A stretch of DNA of 64,000 bases, from assembly GCA_032173965.1 (NCBI GenBank), contig CM063283.1, positions 15,852,501-15,916,500 on the forward strand. The letters run 5' to 3'. The notes under the pieces are model-generated. The model had not been told where the DNA came from, made no database searches, and saw only the letters and a list, made by a program, of their open reading frames with translations. The DNA is from Sitta carolinensis. Its lineage: Eukaryota > Chordata > Aves > Passeriformes > Sittidae. A program made the position numbers and the translations under genes. Numbering within the stretch: the first letter of the stretch is position 1; every line of letters starts with the position of its first letter. Positions 37,801 to 46,900 of the stretch are shown piece after piece.

Positions 37801-39241
37801 TTCCCTAAAACTAGGAAACACTGGGATGTCTCCTTGAGCTGTAAATGTCCCCAGTCAGTTTGCACTCTCCGATGATGTGCCTCTGTGTCTCCTATCATGA
37901 TTTCCCTGTGCACCCTATCCAAAACTGCCTGTGTGTCATTTCTATCAGCACCTGATGCCCTCCAGCAAGCAGTGACTTTGTTTGCATCTCAGTTTGCTGA
38001 TGTGTCTTCTCCTCAAACTGCTTGGGTTTTCTTGGAAAAATAACCTTTCAGAATGTGCAGGGGCATCTTTAAAAAGTGAAGTGTCTGTTCCCAGGTCTGC
38101 AAAAGCAGAGTTCCCAGTGTTGGGAATAAATACCCAAAATAACTTGGTTCAAAAGTTATAAAGTTAATATGTTAGACAAAATAATATTAAAGTTGTAATT
38201 ACGTTAAGTTACAGTTTTAAGTACCTGTTAATGATTCTATTGTTATTCCCGAGTGTCTCCTCTACTGCTCCATCCTCGGGGATGGCGCCTGGGGCCATGA
38301 GGAGGGTGGCACCAGGGGAGCTTGTATGCAAATAAGAGAAAACTGCACGAACTAACCAAAAAGACCCCTAGAACTACGAGCCACCACAAAATAAAAAGGG
38401 TTTAAATCACGTCTATGGGTCGGGAGTGAGGTATAGCTGTCCTCCTGGACCTTTTTGGCTCCTCACCCTAAAGACATTAGCTGGAAGGAGGACCCCCGAC
38501 CTCAGATTGAGAAGTGTATTACTGGAAACTCCTGCAAGGATAGAAGCCCGGCTCTGCCCACATGCCAGTGTACAAGGCTGCATGCCTTCTCCTCTGAGTC
38601 ACCCCTGGGGGCAGCAGCGGTGTGAGCGTGACCCGTCAACGTAGAAAAGGAACCAAGTCTCCTGCCCTGTTTGTTTCACCTAGCAGTTTTTCTATAGTAC
38701 CATTCCTCAAGCATGGTAATTCTATTTCCCATCCCTAACACCAAGCAGAGCAAAAGCTTAAACCAGGAAAACTCTAAACCTAAAGAGCAAGATAAGATGA
38801 AAACCCCACCCAGGTTTAGATACTGCCTAAGACCTGTAAAATTCCCATGCACAGGCAGTCAGCCATACACTTCCTTAGTACCACCGTGCTCTGAAAAGTT
38901 GGTGAGAAGCAAAAAACACTGGCACAGATTGCTCAAAGAAGCTGTGGCTGCCCATTCCTGGGGCCCTGTTCAAGGCTATGCTGGATGAGGCTTGGAGCAA
39001 CCCAGTCTAGAGGAATATGTCCCTGCCCATGGAAGGGGATTGGAACTGGATGATCTTCAATGTCCCTTCCAACCCAAACCATTCAAATGCAATTCTATGG
39101 AAAGCTTCTTTGGCTTTTCAGAAAAAGGAAAAAGAGATGTCTCTTACCTAGACCTAGGAAGCTGAAGATCCATTGAGCCACTGATGCTGTCTGAAGCCTT
39201 CTCTGCAGTGGCACAGACAGTGGAGCAAACTCAACCTTCAT
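19661..39241 (-). CDS. MOGAT2: MOGAT2, monoacylglycerol O-acyltransferase 2 (complete, six coding exons)
   Basis: Joined minus-strand exons 39241-39148, 31033-30855, 24000-23796, 22377-22203, 22051-21852 and 19815-19661 give 1008 nt, 335 residues plus stop. The human protein has 334. The family transfers an acyl group from acyl-CoA to 2-monoacylglycerol, making diacylglycerol at the ER membrane, mainly in enterocytes. Visible features are an N-terminal hydrophobic region (about residues 20-60), the family HPHG motif at 109-112, GGNLL at 178-182, NRKGF at 206-210, FSFGEN at 225-230 and a C-terminus ending HLEFI. The start MKVEFAPL matches the family N-terminus. MOGAT2 is preferred over MOGAT1 because of the [15 protein letters not shown] and [12 protein letters not shown] segments, from recall of the human sequences. 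All introns are GT/AG and all phases agree (1,0,1,2,1). The paralogue DGAT2 lies downstream in the same orientation. Oddity: residue 62 is Arg where the family has Trp. Confidence 0.95.
20919..21475 (-). repeat. CR1 LINE 3' fragment in MOGAT2 intron 5
   Basis: AGAATCACAGAAAAGTCTGG tip through ACTTCCAGAGAAGCGGGGCA and the CTTCTCTGGGCAACCTGTGC block. It lies in the same orientation as MOGAT2, within the 2036-bp intron 19816-21851, 377 bp from exon 5. Confidence 0.9.
21852..22051 (-). CDS. MOGAT2: MOGAT2 coding exon 5
   Basis: 200 nt, residues 218-284 plus one base. The acceptor is CTCTGCAG and the donor is TGTGG|GTGAGT. It encodes [11 protein letters not shown] (221-231), [18 protein letters not shown] and [10 protein letters not shown], all family hallmarks of the lumenal/catalytic half. 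Confidence 0.94.
22203..22377 (-). CDS. MOGAT2: MOGAT2 coding exon 4
   Basis: 175 nt, residues 160-217 plus two bases. The acceptor is TTCTCCAG. The donor is CACGG|GTGATG, which has GT but a poor match at +3 to +6. It encodes [20 protein letters not shown] and [17 protein letters not shown], both typical of the family. The following intron is only 151 bp. Confidence 0.93.
22378..23795 (-). other. MOGAT2 intron 3 (1418 bp)
   Basis: AT-rich, unique-looking. No repeat or additional exon recognised. Confidence 0.85.
23796..24000 (-). CDS. MOGAT2: MOGAT2 coding exon 3 (HPHG catalytic motif)
   Basis: 205 nt, residues 92-159 plus one base. It starts at codon TTG (LIKTAELDP) straight after a rather weak acceptor, GTGTCTAG. 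The donor is GGAG|GTAAGG. It carries GFHPHG (107-112), the motif required for activity in DGAT2-family enzymes, then [11 protein letters not shown] and, near its end, RDYVMSG. Confidence 0.95.
25128..25329 (+). repeat. CR1 LINE 3' end, second subfamily
   Basis: GTGGTGGGACCATGATCCCT, then GAGGGCTTTTCCAACCCGAA and CAATTCTGTGATTCTGT tail. Antisense to MOGAT2. Confidence 0.86.
26010..26287 (+). repeat. CR1 LINE 3' end
   Basis: GTGGGGCCCTGGCACAGGTT and GAAGCTGTGGCTTCCCCATT, ending CCAAACCACTTTGTGATTCT. Antisense to MOGAT2. Confidence 0.88.
27300..27500 (-). repeat. CR1 LINE 3' fragment, second subfamily
   Basis: TTTGGAAAAGCCCTCTAAGA, then CATGGAGTCCAAATGCTCTC and AAGGCCACCACTAATCCATG. Sense to MOGAT2. 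Confidence 0.84.
27957..28390 (+). repeat. CR1 LINE 3' end
   Basis: Begins near TTGTTCAGCCTGAGGAAGGA and runs unbroken to TTTTATGATTCCATAATTCT. This is the best-preserved sense 3' end inside MOGAT2, about 430 bp. Confidence 0.9.
28811..28840 (-). repeat. CR1 3' tip remnant
   Basis: Only the terminal block TACAGTATGGTTTGGGTTGG is left. Confidence 0.45.
29387..29905 (-). repeat. CR1 LINE 3' fragment
   Basis: AAAGGGACCTTCAAATTCCA, then GGGATGGGGCAGCCACAGCT, reaching the CAGAACTGTGCACAGTATTC block of ORF2. The final 3' tip is missing. It ends about 950 bp from MOGAT2 exon 2. Confidence 0.88.
30855..31033 (-). CDS. MOGAT2: MOGAT2 coding exon 2
   Basis: 179 nt, residues 32-91, ending in phase 0. 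The acceptor is a pyrimidine tract ending TTTCTTTCAG, and the donor is CACG|GTAAGT. It encodes the hydrophobic stretch [20 protein letters not shown], then the GGRR turn at 68-71 and [11 protein letters not shown] at the end. Codon 62 is AGG (Arg), whereas the family normally has Trp in the D-W pair before the TP..GGR element. Confidence 0.94.
32616..33040 (-). repeat. CR1 LINE fragment with 3' deletion
   Basis: GGGAATCATAGAAGTCCCCT jumps to GGCCTTGGACACTTCCAAGG, so part of the 3' UTR is missing. It continues into ORF2 as far as CCTGCTGCTCACACTTCTTT. Confidence 0.85.
34704..34850 (-). repeat. CR1 LINE 3' tip
   Basis: ATCACAGAATCACAGAATGC, then CTGCCATGGGCAGGGATAGC and TGGCCTTGAATGCTTCCAAG. 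Confidence 0.88.
36035..36165. repeat. AAAAC/CAAAA-rich low-complexity tract
   Basis: About 130 bp almost free of G and T, made of CAAAA-type units with a run of C near 36119 and short CAA repeats. Confidence 0.85.
36956..37361 (+). mobile_element. Probable solo ERV LTR in MOGAT2 intron 1
   Basis: A TATA-like GGATAAAAGGAGG (about 37211) is followed about 75 bp later by CGAATAAAG (polyadenylation signal, about 37287) and a GT/T-rich tail, the normal U3-R-U5 order. Best ends are TGAAAGG at 36956 and CCTGACA at 37361, flanked by CTTA on both sides. The left boundary is less sure. Antisense to MOGAT2. Confidence 0.55.
38118..38740 (+). mobile_element. Probable solo ERV LTR in MOGAT2 intron 1
   Basis: 623 bp bounded by inverted ends TGTTGGGA and TCCCTAACA. 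It holds an octamer ATGCAAAT (38327-38334) and a TATA-like AATAAAAAGGG (about 38390). Base use is more GC-rich and CpG-richer than the surrounding intron, as for a younger insert. Flanks CCCAG and CCAAG are an imperfect 5-bp match. No retroviral coding sequence adjoins it. Confidence 0.58.
38915..39104 (+). repeat. CR1 LINE 3' end next to MOGAT2 exon 1
   Basis: CTGGCACAGATTGCTCAAAG through AACCCAAACCATTCAAATGC and an ATTCTATGG tail ending about 39104, some 43 bp inside intron 1 from the exon 1 splice donor. Antisense to the gene. Confidence 0.9.
39148..39241 (-). CDS. MOGAT2: MOGAT2 coding exon 1
   Basis: 94 nt, residues 1-31 plus one base of codon 32. It starts [18 protein letters not shown] and ends in FSFLGL. 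The donor reads CTAG|GTAAGAG, a strong consensus. The reading frame stays open upstream of this ATG (16 further codons from another ATG), but the family N-terminus aligns here, so 39241 is chosen. Confidence 0.94.
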
Positions 39242-39283
39242 CTTGGGCTCTTCATGCACGTCTTGCAAGGAGAAGGAAGCAAG

Positions 39284-39328
39284 TGGCAAAGTTCAAAGTC
39301 GCTGATCAATATCTACCCAGTTTTATAG
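39284..39328 (-). promoter_or_regulatory. MOGAT2 core promoter with TATA box
   Basis: On the minus strand CTATAAAACT covers 39328-39319, about 80 bp upstream of the start codon, placing transcription start near 39295. TGGCAAAGTTCA (39284-39295, plus strand) resembles an HNF4/PPAR-type DR1 site. GATCAATATC (39304-39313) resembles a Onecut/HNF6 site. Both factors drive liver and gut lipid genes, so they fit. The motif calls are by eye only. Confidence 0.5.
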
Positions 39329-39329
39329 T

Positions 39330-40696
39330 AGAAGGGATTGTGCAACATACAGTCGCAGTGGTGGCTGCACACAGCACCATCCTGTACAGGGAGAAGAGGG
39401 AGGTTTCACGGACTTTGCACAATCATGACTCACAACATTATTAGATGGTGACATTTTCATGCTTTGACAACCCAAATCTGGAAAGTAAACTCCATTTGGG
39501 ACACAATCCTGCCTTCAAGATCCTGTCTCTTTCAAATTTTGCAATATTTGAATGATGGCAGAGACAATGAGGCATTCATGCCTGTAAGCCAGTTTTATTT
39601 TCCCCCTTTCCTACTTCCCCTACAGGGTGGTATGCACCCTGTGCACAGCAGGAAGAGACAAGCAGAAGGGATGAGCACAGGCAGGTCACTTTTGTTCACA
39701 AGTGATGTGATGTGGATGGGTTTCAGTCTCAGCTAAGGGGTGGGGAGACATCACAAGGGTGTTTCACTGCTGAGCACAGGGTACATGAGCAACATCATAC
39801 CTCTGCCAAGACATGGATGGATGGTGGATAGATGGTGCAGATGAGTTTCCATGTGCATCCTTGCACACATTTATATCGGTATAGAGAAAGGAAATACTAC
39901 TCTCATTTTGCATTTGTATCTCCAAACAGGTGTACAGTCTGAGCCTCTGCCTTGTCATGTGCAAAGAGATGCAATTTACTATGTGGAAAAAAAATTAGAA
40001 ATCTGGGGGGAAGATCCATAAGGAACTGACAAGCCACTCAGGTAAGCAAAGAAATCATCTCATGGGAGGGCTGGGAAAACCAAAGGTCTCATTGTAACCA
40101 GGTTATAGAATAATACTGTGAACAGACGGCACTGAACTATGAGCACTGTGAAAGGACTGACCACGTATAAAGGTTTCACTCACAAATCTAAGGGGCATTT
40201 CAGATCTCAGGGTCACTGTAGCAAGAATTACAGAACAAAACTAAAAACAACCTTTGGCAGAAGCAAATCAGAGATGTTAGCAGAAAAATAATTCCTCCCC
40301 TTTGTTAGGCCTAGGAAGATGCTTGGCTATGAGGGATGATCTGTTAGACTCCGTTTTCCCAAATCACTAGGATAACTGGGCTCTGATGAAACCTCAAGGG
40401 ATCTTTTCCTAAAGGCATTGGTTGCTTTAATTGTGCTAAAACTGGTTTAGATTTCACTCAAATCTTTCCCCATCCTTTATCTTCTACTGCAAATGCCAGG
40501 ACCCTGCCTGCTTCAAGTAATCAAAGGAGATTTTTAATTCTTTCAGCGCTGTTACCTAGAGACAGGGTGTTTCCTGGTGAGAAACCATCAGCAATTTCCA
40601 AAATTCTATGGGAAGATCTGTGGGCCCAGAGCTCTTGGTCTTCCTGGACTGTGCAACACCAGCATTGTCAGAGAGGTGGATGGTGGGCCCAACGAG
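39330..40696. other. Upstream region of MOGAT2, no gene seen
   Basis: Unique-looking sequence; may hold distal regulatory sites. No repeat or exon recognised. Confidence 0.5.
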
Positions 40697-40918
40697 GGCT
40701 TAGATTGGTTATCAGGGAAAATTCTTTCCCCAAAACAGTTTTTAAGCCCTGGAACACACTGCCCAGGGCAGTGGTGGAATCTCCATTCCTGGAGGGATTT
40801 AACACACATGTGGATGTGGCACTTGGATTAGTGGTGGGCTTAGCAGTTCTGGGGGAATGGTCAGACTTAATATTCTTGGAGGACTTTTCCAATCTTAATA
40901 GTTCTATGACTCTATGAA
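40697..40918 (+). repeat. CR1 LINE 3' end, second subfamily
   Basis: GGCTTAGATTGGTTATCAGG, then TGCCCAGGGCAGTGGTGGAA and the tail TAGTTCTATGACTCTATGAA. Its 3' end faces that of the next element 33 bp away. The left boundary may extend to about 40610. Confidence 0.87.
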
Positions 40919-40951
40919 AAGTTGTTGCAGGGACATCTCTGGTCCACTGAT

Positions 40952-42970
40952 GATCACAGAATCACAGAATAACCAGGTTGGAAGAGACCTTCAAGATCAT
41001 TGAGTCCAACCCATGCCCTAACACCTCAACTAGACCATGGCACCAAGTGCCACATCCAGTCTATTTTTAAACACGTCCAGTGATGGTGATTCCACCACCT
41101 CCCCGGGCAGACCATTCCAGTACTTTATCACTCTTTCTGTGAAAAACTTTTTCCTAATATCCAACCTATACTTCCCTTGGTGCAACTTGAGACTGTGTCC
41201 TCTCGTTCTGTCAGTTGCTGCCTGGTGAAATAGACCAACCCCCACCTGACTACAGCCACCTTTCAGGAAGTTGTAGAGGGTGATAAGGTCACCCATCAGT
41301 CTTCTTTTCTTTTCTCCAGGCTGAATGACCCGAGCTCCCTCAGTCGTTCCTCATATGGCTCATATGGCTCACCAGCCTTGGTGCCTCCTCTGGATGTGCT
41401 CGAGAGTCTCAATGTCCTTCCTGAATTGAGAGTCCAGAACTGGACCAGTATGCAAGGTGTGGCCTCACCAGTGCTGAGTACAGGGGAAGAATGACCTTCC
41501 TGCTCCAGCTGCCCACACTATTCCTGATACAGGCCTGGATGCCATTGGCCTTTTTGGCCACCTGGGCACACTGCTGGCTCATGTTCAGTAAGCTGTCAAC
41601 CAGTGTCCCCAGGTACCTTTCCACCTGGGCATGGTCCAGCCACACAGTCCCCAGCCTATAATGTTGCAGGGGGTTATTGTAGCCTATAACATTGGGGGGG
41701 GGGGGTTATTGTGGCCAAAATGCAGGACTCAGCATTTGGACTTATTAAACTTCATCTTATTGGACTCTGCCCATCCATCCAACTGTTGCAGGTCTCTCTG
41801 CAGAGCCCTCCTCCCTTCCAAGAGATCAACACACACTCCCAGCTTAGTGTCATCTGCAAATTTACTAATGAAAGACTTAATACCCCCATCCATGTCATCA
41901 ATAAAAATATTGAACAGGACTGGCCCCAGCACAGACCCCTGAGGGACACCACTGGTACCTGGCTGTCAGCTGGATGAGGCACCATTCACCACCAGTCTCT
42001 AGGCCCAGTCATCCAGACAGTTCTTAACCCACCAGAGAGTGTTCCTGTCCAAGCCATGGGCTGCCAGCCTTCCCAGGAGTATGCCATGGGAGACAGTGTC
42101 AAAGGCCTTGCTAAGTCCAAATAGACAATATCCACAGCCTTTCCCACACCCACCAGGTAGGTCACTTGATCATAAAAGGAGATCAGGTTGGTCAAACATG
42201 ACCTACCCCTCCTAAACCCATGCTGGCTGGGTCTGATACCCTGGCCATCCTGTAAGTGCTGTGTGATGACACTCAGTATAAACTGTTCCATGACCTTACC
42301 AGGTACTGAGGTCAGGCTGACTGGTCTATAATTACTGGGATCCTCCTTCCCACCCTTTTTGTGGATGGGTGTCACATTGGCTAGCTTCCAGTCATCTGGA
42401 GCCTCACCAGTGAGCCAGGACTGTTGATAAATGATGAAGAGTGGCTTTGCAAGCTCATCTGCCAGCTCCCTCATCACCCTGGGATGGTTCCCATCTGGTC
42501 CCATAGATTTATGAACATCCAAGCAGCTCAGCAGTTCTCTGACTGCCTCCTCCTGGATAGCAGGGGGACCATTCTGCTCCCTGGCACCATCAGCCAACCC
42601 AGGAGGGCAGTTGAACTGGAGGCAAGTTGTTTTCCCACTAAAGACTGAGGCAAAGAAGGCGTTAAGCACTTCCAAATTCTCCTCATCTGCAATTACTAAG
42701 TTCCTTCCCTCATCCAATAAAGAACAAAGGTTGGTCTTACCCTTCTTTTTACCATTGATATATTTGGAAAAACATTTTTTATTATCCTTTATGGAAGTCA
42801 CCATTATAAGTTCAAACTGAGCTTTGGCCTCCCTAATTCTTTTCCTACATGCTCTAGCAGCCTCTTTAAGTACTTCCTGAGAGACCTGACCCTCCTTCCA
42901 AAAAATGATATATCCTTTTATATTTGTAAGTTCCACTAAAACCTCCTTGTCCATCCAGGCTGAACATTTG
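40952..42970 (-). pseudogene. Long CR1 LINE copy with reverse-transcriptase ORF, frameshifted
   Basis: About 2 kb of CR1 on the minus strand from its 3' tip (ATCACAGAATCACAGAATAA) into ORF2. A 322-codon frame (42954-41986) encodes reverse transcriptase with NVTPIHKKGG, YRPVSLTS and QHGFRRGRSC. It breaks in the motif A region near 42114 by an apparent one-base deletion. Motif C (FADD) appears in another frame at about 41865, and later thumb-region pieces occur at 41645-41409. It is 5'-truncated, with no endonuclease domain present, so it cannot move itself. The long surviving frame suggests it is younger than most CR1s here. Confidence 0.92.
41683..41720. repeat. Short duplication around a G run inside the CR1
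   Basis: GGTTATTGTAGCCTATAACA is followed by a run of about 12 G and a second GGTTATTGTGGCC, a local duplication of about 30 bp. Confidence 0.7.
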
Positions 42971-43399
42971 CCTCATTGACTTGTCTTTCAACACACAGGA
43001 ACAGCCCACTCCTGTGCCCTCAAGATCTCTGTTTTGAAGCACATCCACCCCTTGATGTTTCAAGGTGTTTTCCTTCCAGTGTTCTTGGTCTTGCCTGAGA
43101 CTACCAATGCCAAGGAACTCTTGATTTTCACTAGTTAAAAGAACAACACCTATGCCCTGGGGACACACAGACATGTGGGAAGCATTTTCTGCCCCAGAAA
43201 TTTCAGATTAAGCCCTAGAGCAGTTGTATTACTTAATTCCAATGCAGTTATATTGCAGAGAGTCACAGGCCTTTGCTTGTGGCTTATTAAGACAAGGAAG
43301 CCTCATCCTCTGGATTTATGAGCAAGTCACATCTTGGAAGAGCTGACCAAGGAGATAAGCAATGCTCAGATGGGTAATGTGTCAGCAATTATTTTTCTA
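42971..43399. other. Intergenic, no gene seen
   Basis: No recognisable feature; possibly the edge of the following LTR-like block. Confidence 0.45.
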
Positions 43400-43945
43400 T
43401 ATACAGGCACAAATGGAAGGGAGCCAGTGAGGGACATGTCACAAGCTCTTTTACTGAAGCATCAGTTTCATTATATGATTGAGACAATAGGAAGATGACA
43501 AAAGCTCACGTCTCCCCAGCAGTGGCCAGAGTTTTCTTTGTTACAGATAAATTAAAAAACCTTTTAGCCAGTAGCATAAAGCCAAAGCTTACAGATAGTA
43601 CTTTTAGCCAATCACTAAAAGCATATGTACATCTGCCTTGAACAATGCTTGCTTATTCCTACACAATGCTTGATTGGATGCATTCTAGTTACAATACACA
43701 GTACTTCATTATTAAGCTTAAAGCTTTCTAATATCTTGCTAGATGTATTTTTCTGCAGTCCTAAGATCTCTTCTTACCAAACAAAAGACTCAAGCCATTG
43801 ATTCCCATCCTTGCTCTCTATAGCTTATGTAACTTTTCTACTGTCAAATCTTACAGCTGCAGCTTAATTCTAAATTGTCTTTTCTATTCTGAGGTCTTCT
43901 TTTACAGCTTTTTCCAAAAGCCACTTACTTTTAATAATTCCCACA
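43400..43945 (-). mobile_element. Possible ERV LTR (boundary uncertain)
   Basis: Read on the minus strand it would begin TGTGGGAATTATTAAAAG at 43945. It has repeated TTTTAGCC segments, one as TTTTAGCCAATCAC (an inverted CCAAT box). Its composition resembles avian ERVK-type LTRs from recall. I could not fix the left end or a target duplication. Confidence 0.38.
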
Positions 43946-46900
43946 ATAGTAAGCCCTCATTCTGTCCATAGTAATGAACATCCTCTCCATGTCCCCAAGA
44001 GCGTATCAATCATCTGTGGCTTGAACAGATAGACAGCAGACCCCACTTGAGGGCTGATGTTTTGTCCCCATCCCCAGATACATGCCCCCAGGGTCTGCTG
44101 CCTGCCCTGCTCCTGGCTGACAGGTAGGACAAGTCTTGGCCACCAGACTCACTCTGCTGCTCCAAGCTAACCCTGGCCCTACTGCACTCTGATACTGGCA
44201 GAGAAATCACCTGTAATCTCACTGCACTGCTGTTAGATATATTCCAATTTCTCTGTGTGGGGGATGGGAAAGGATATAAATAAAAAAAGACAAAGTAATC
44301 TCCTGTTTTTACTTTATCTGATCACTGTGAAAGGTAAGATGGAAAGATGGCTTTCAGAGCATACTATTGCCTTTCATTTTCTATTTGCAGGGAATTTTTG
44401 GACGAACATGTCAAAGCATCCTACTTCTTCTGGGAAATGTTTTAACTAAAAAAGCCCTGATAACCTGAATCGGCTTGCAGAAAAAAAATAAAAAACTCTG
44501 GAGTTTACACTTGAAATATTTTCAATGTACCAAAAGTGTACAGCTAAAACGACTTCCCTGCAGTTCCCACAGATAGTGAACTATCAGACCAATGCACTCA
44601 TCTACATTTGCTCTTGTAACAGATGTCAACATCTGAGCTCACCATCCTAATCTAATAGTTATTCCCAAATAATTATCTGATGGTAAAATCCCACGAAGAG
44701 GGGATGCTGCAGAATAGATAGATGTCAAATACCAAGGAAGGCCACATGGGGGGGTGGGTTACCTACACCAGGAAACTTTTGCTCAGCGTATGCCACTTTT
44801 ATCTGTCTGTTGCTGTCAGACTGACCATATCAAGGTGTTCAAGCCTGGAGGGTGTTATTCCACCGAAAAAGCCCGTGCTATGTTTCCACCATCCTCCGCT
44901 TCTGTGCTGGCCAAGCCCCAACTTAGTTATTCAGGAAACATCAAAGGTATATCTTTAAAGCCCTCTCCAGCCTAGACAATGTCACAATGAGTGACCAAAA
45001 CTTCTGTCACCAGGCCATCCTCTGAAGGGAAGAAAGAAGAGCGGTCAGAGGAGAGCAGGTGGGAGGAAGGCGGTGACTCGGCAGTGCAGGGGCAGAACCC
45101 GCCTCTCAGTGTTCTTTTCTGTGGCCATCAGCCTGCTCCCTGCATTCGGATGAGGGTTTTAAAGATGCGAGCTGGGAGGCCTAGGACTGTTGCTTTGGCA
45201 GACCACTAGATGGCAAAAACCGGCAAGGATTGAGCACCAGCTGTGTCTCCTCCCTTCGAGAGGGACCCCTCATGCTCCTCCCCGGCTGGAGCCAAGCCTG
45301 CAGAACGGTGCTCCTAACTTCACTTGAGTGCATCAGAGCACAGCCACAATCTCTCTACACTCAACAGCCCTCGAACTAATTTCCTCTTTTTATTTTTTGT
45401 GATATTTTGGGTGTTTTTTTGGTATTGCTTAGTTGTCTTGCTGTGCTAGAAGAAGACACGGCATCTGTTTTGGGATGCCACTGAACTGTGGCTGGTGGTG
45501 ATGAGTGAACAGAGCTTGTTCAATTTAGGAAAGAGCAGGTTGAGTGTCACCAGCTGAAAGTGATTTTTGTTGATTAAAAACAAACCAAAGCCCTCACAGA
45601 GACTTATATTATATCCTTAATTGCTCAACCTTTTGTTCTTTTTGCTGCAGTGTTATGTGTCCAGAGAGAAAATCCCATAAAAATGTTGAAATTTCAGGGC
45701 TAAACATCTTTACTCTGAGCAGTTTGTGACACTACCAGCTGAGGTATGATTTTTATTTGCATTTTTAGCCAGAACAACTCTCCTTTGCTTAACTAAAGAA
45801 TACCAAAACCATTTTACTATTTTGTCCATTTTTGAGTCTTTTCTCTAAGCTTGTGCTTTTTCTTTACTCTGGTGTCAGTCAGAGTAACAAAAAAGTTATA
45901 TTCCAAAAAGTTATATTCCAAACAGAAACAGAACAAGATTCTTATTAACAGTATCTGTTACCTCCTGTTTTTATGGACCCAGAGGAATTCCCTACAAGGG
46001 CAAAAGTTCTTCCCTGCCCCATCCCCAGTTTGAGCCCTGGATGTGTCTGGCTGCATGAACCCAAAGGCAGGGAGCTGGACATCTTTTGTTTTGGTGGCCA
46101 CAGGTCCCAGTCCCTCCTTGCAACCTGCTAAAAGACTGTCTTATCTGCAAAGCTTGCTTCTACTTGGCTGTCCCAAACCAACTGTTAAACTAATTAACTT
46201 CTTTAGACTTTCTCAAAATAACATGTTTCAATTGAATTTAATTTCTCTGCATTTTCTACTCCCAACCAAGTTTGTTTCTGACAGCTATTTCAAAACATGC
46301 TGTCTTTCCCCAGAGTTTTTTCCTCCTTCAGAAGGCAAATAATCCAACATAAAATAAAGTATTGTTTGTCACATGGGATGTGCCAAACCTGACCTTGGCA
46401 TCTTCTTCCTGGAGCCCAGCTCTGGTGTGTAATTCATTCCATCCACTGCAGACAACTACAGTGGAATATTGTATCTGAGCCAGGAACCAAGAGGCTCCAT
46501 TGAGATTTACGGGAGAAAGAAGAATCATATCTCAGATTTTGAGCACATAGTTACGTGGGCATTGGATGAATCACCAGATCATCATCATTGGCTGATTCAT
46601 TCCTTGATTGTGAAGGAAGCCTTCCCATCCACAGAGTAGGGACCCAGTGACCTTGCTTTGAACTTCATCAAGAATACAAGTTAATTTCATGTGCTGTCAT
46701 ACACTTATTTTCCATCTTCCTAAAGCCTCCTTTCCAACTGCTGTAAAAAATGTCCACCTGGATCAATTAAGACAGCTCTAAGACTGAGATCTGCTCTCCT
46801 GATCTGTATGCTGGATCTGACATCCCTCAGGTCTAGATCCAGGACTGAAGATCCTCAACCTGTGTTAATATGTGGGTGTCCTGCTACAGTTATGGACAAA

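Larger units (their letters stand above)
31034..39147 (-). other. MOGAT2 intron 1 (8114 bp)
   Basis: The largest intron. It contains CR1s at 32616, 34704 and 38915, two LTRs (36956-37361 and 38118-38740), an 18-base or longer T run near 32288, and an AAAAC-rich tract at 36035-36165. No extra coding exon is supported. Confidence 0.85.
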
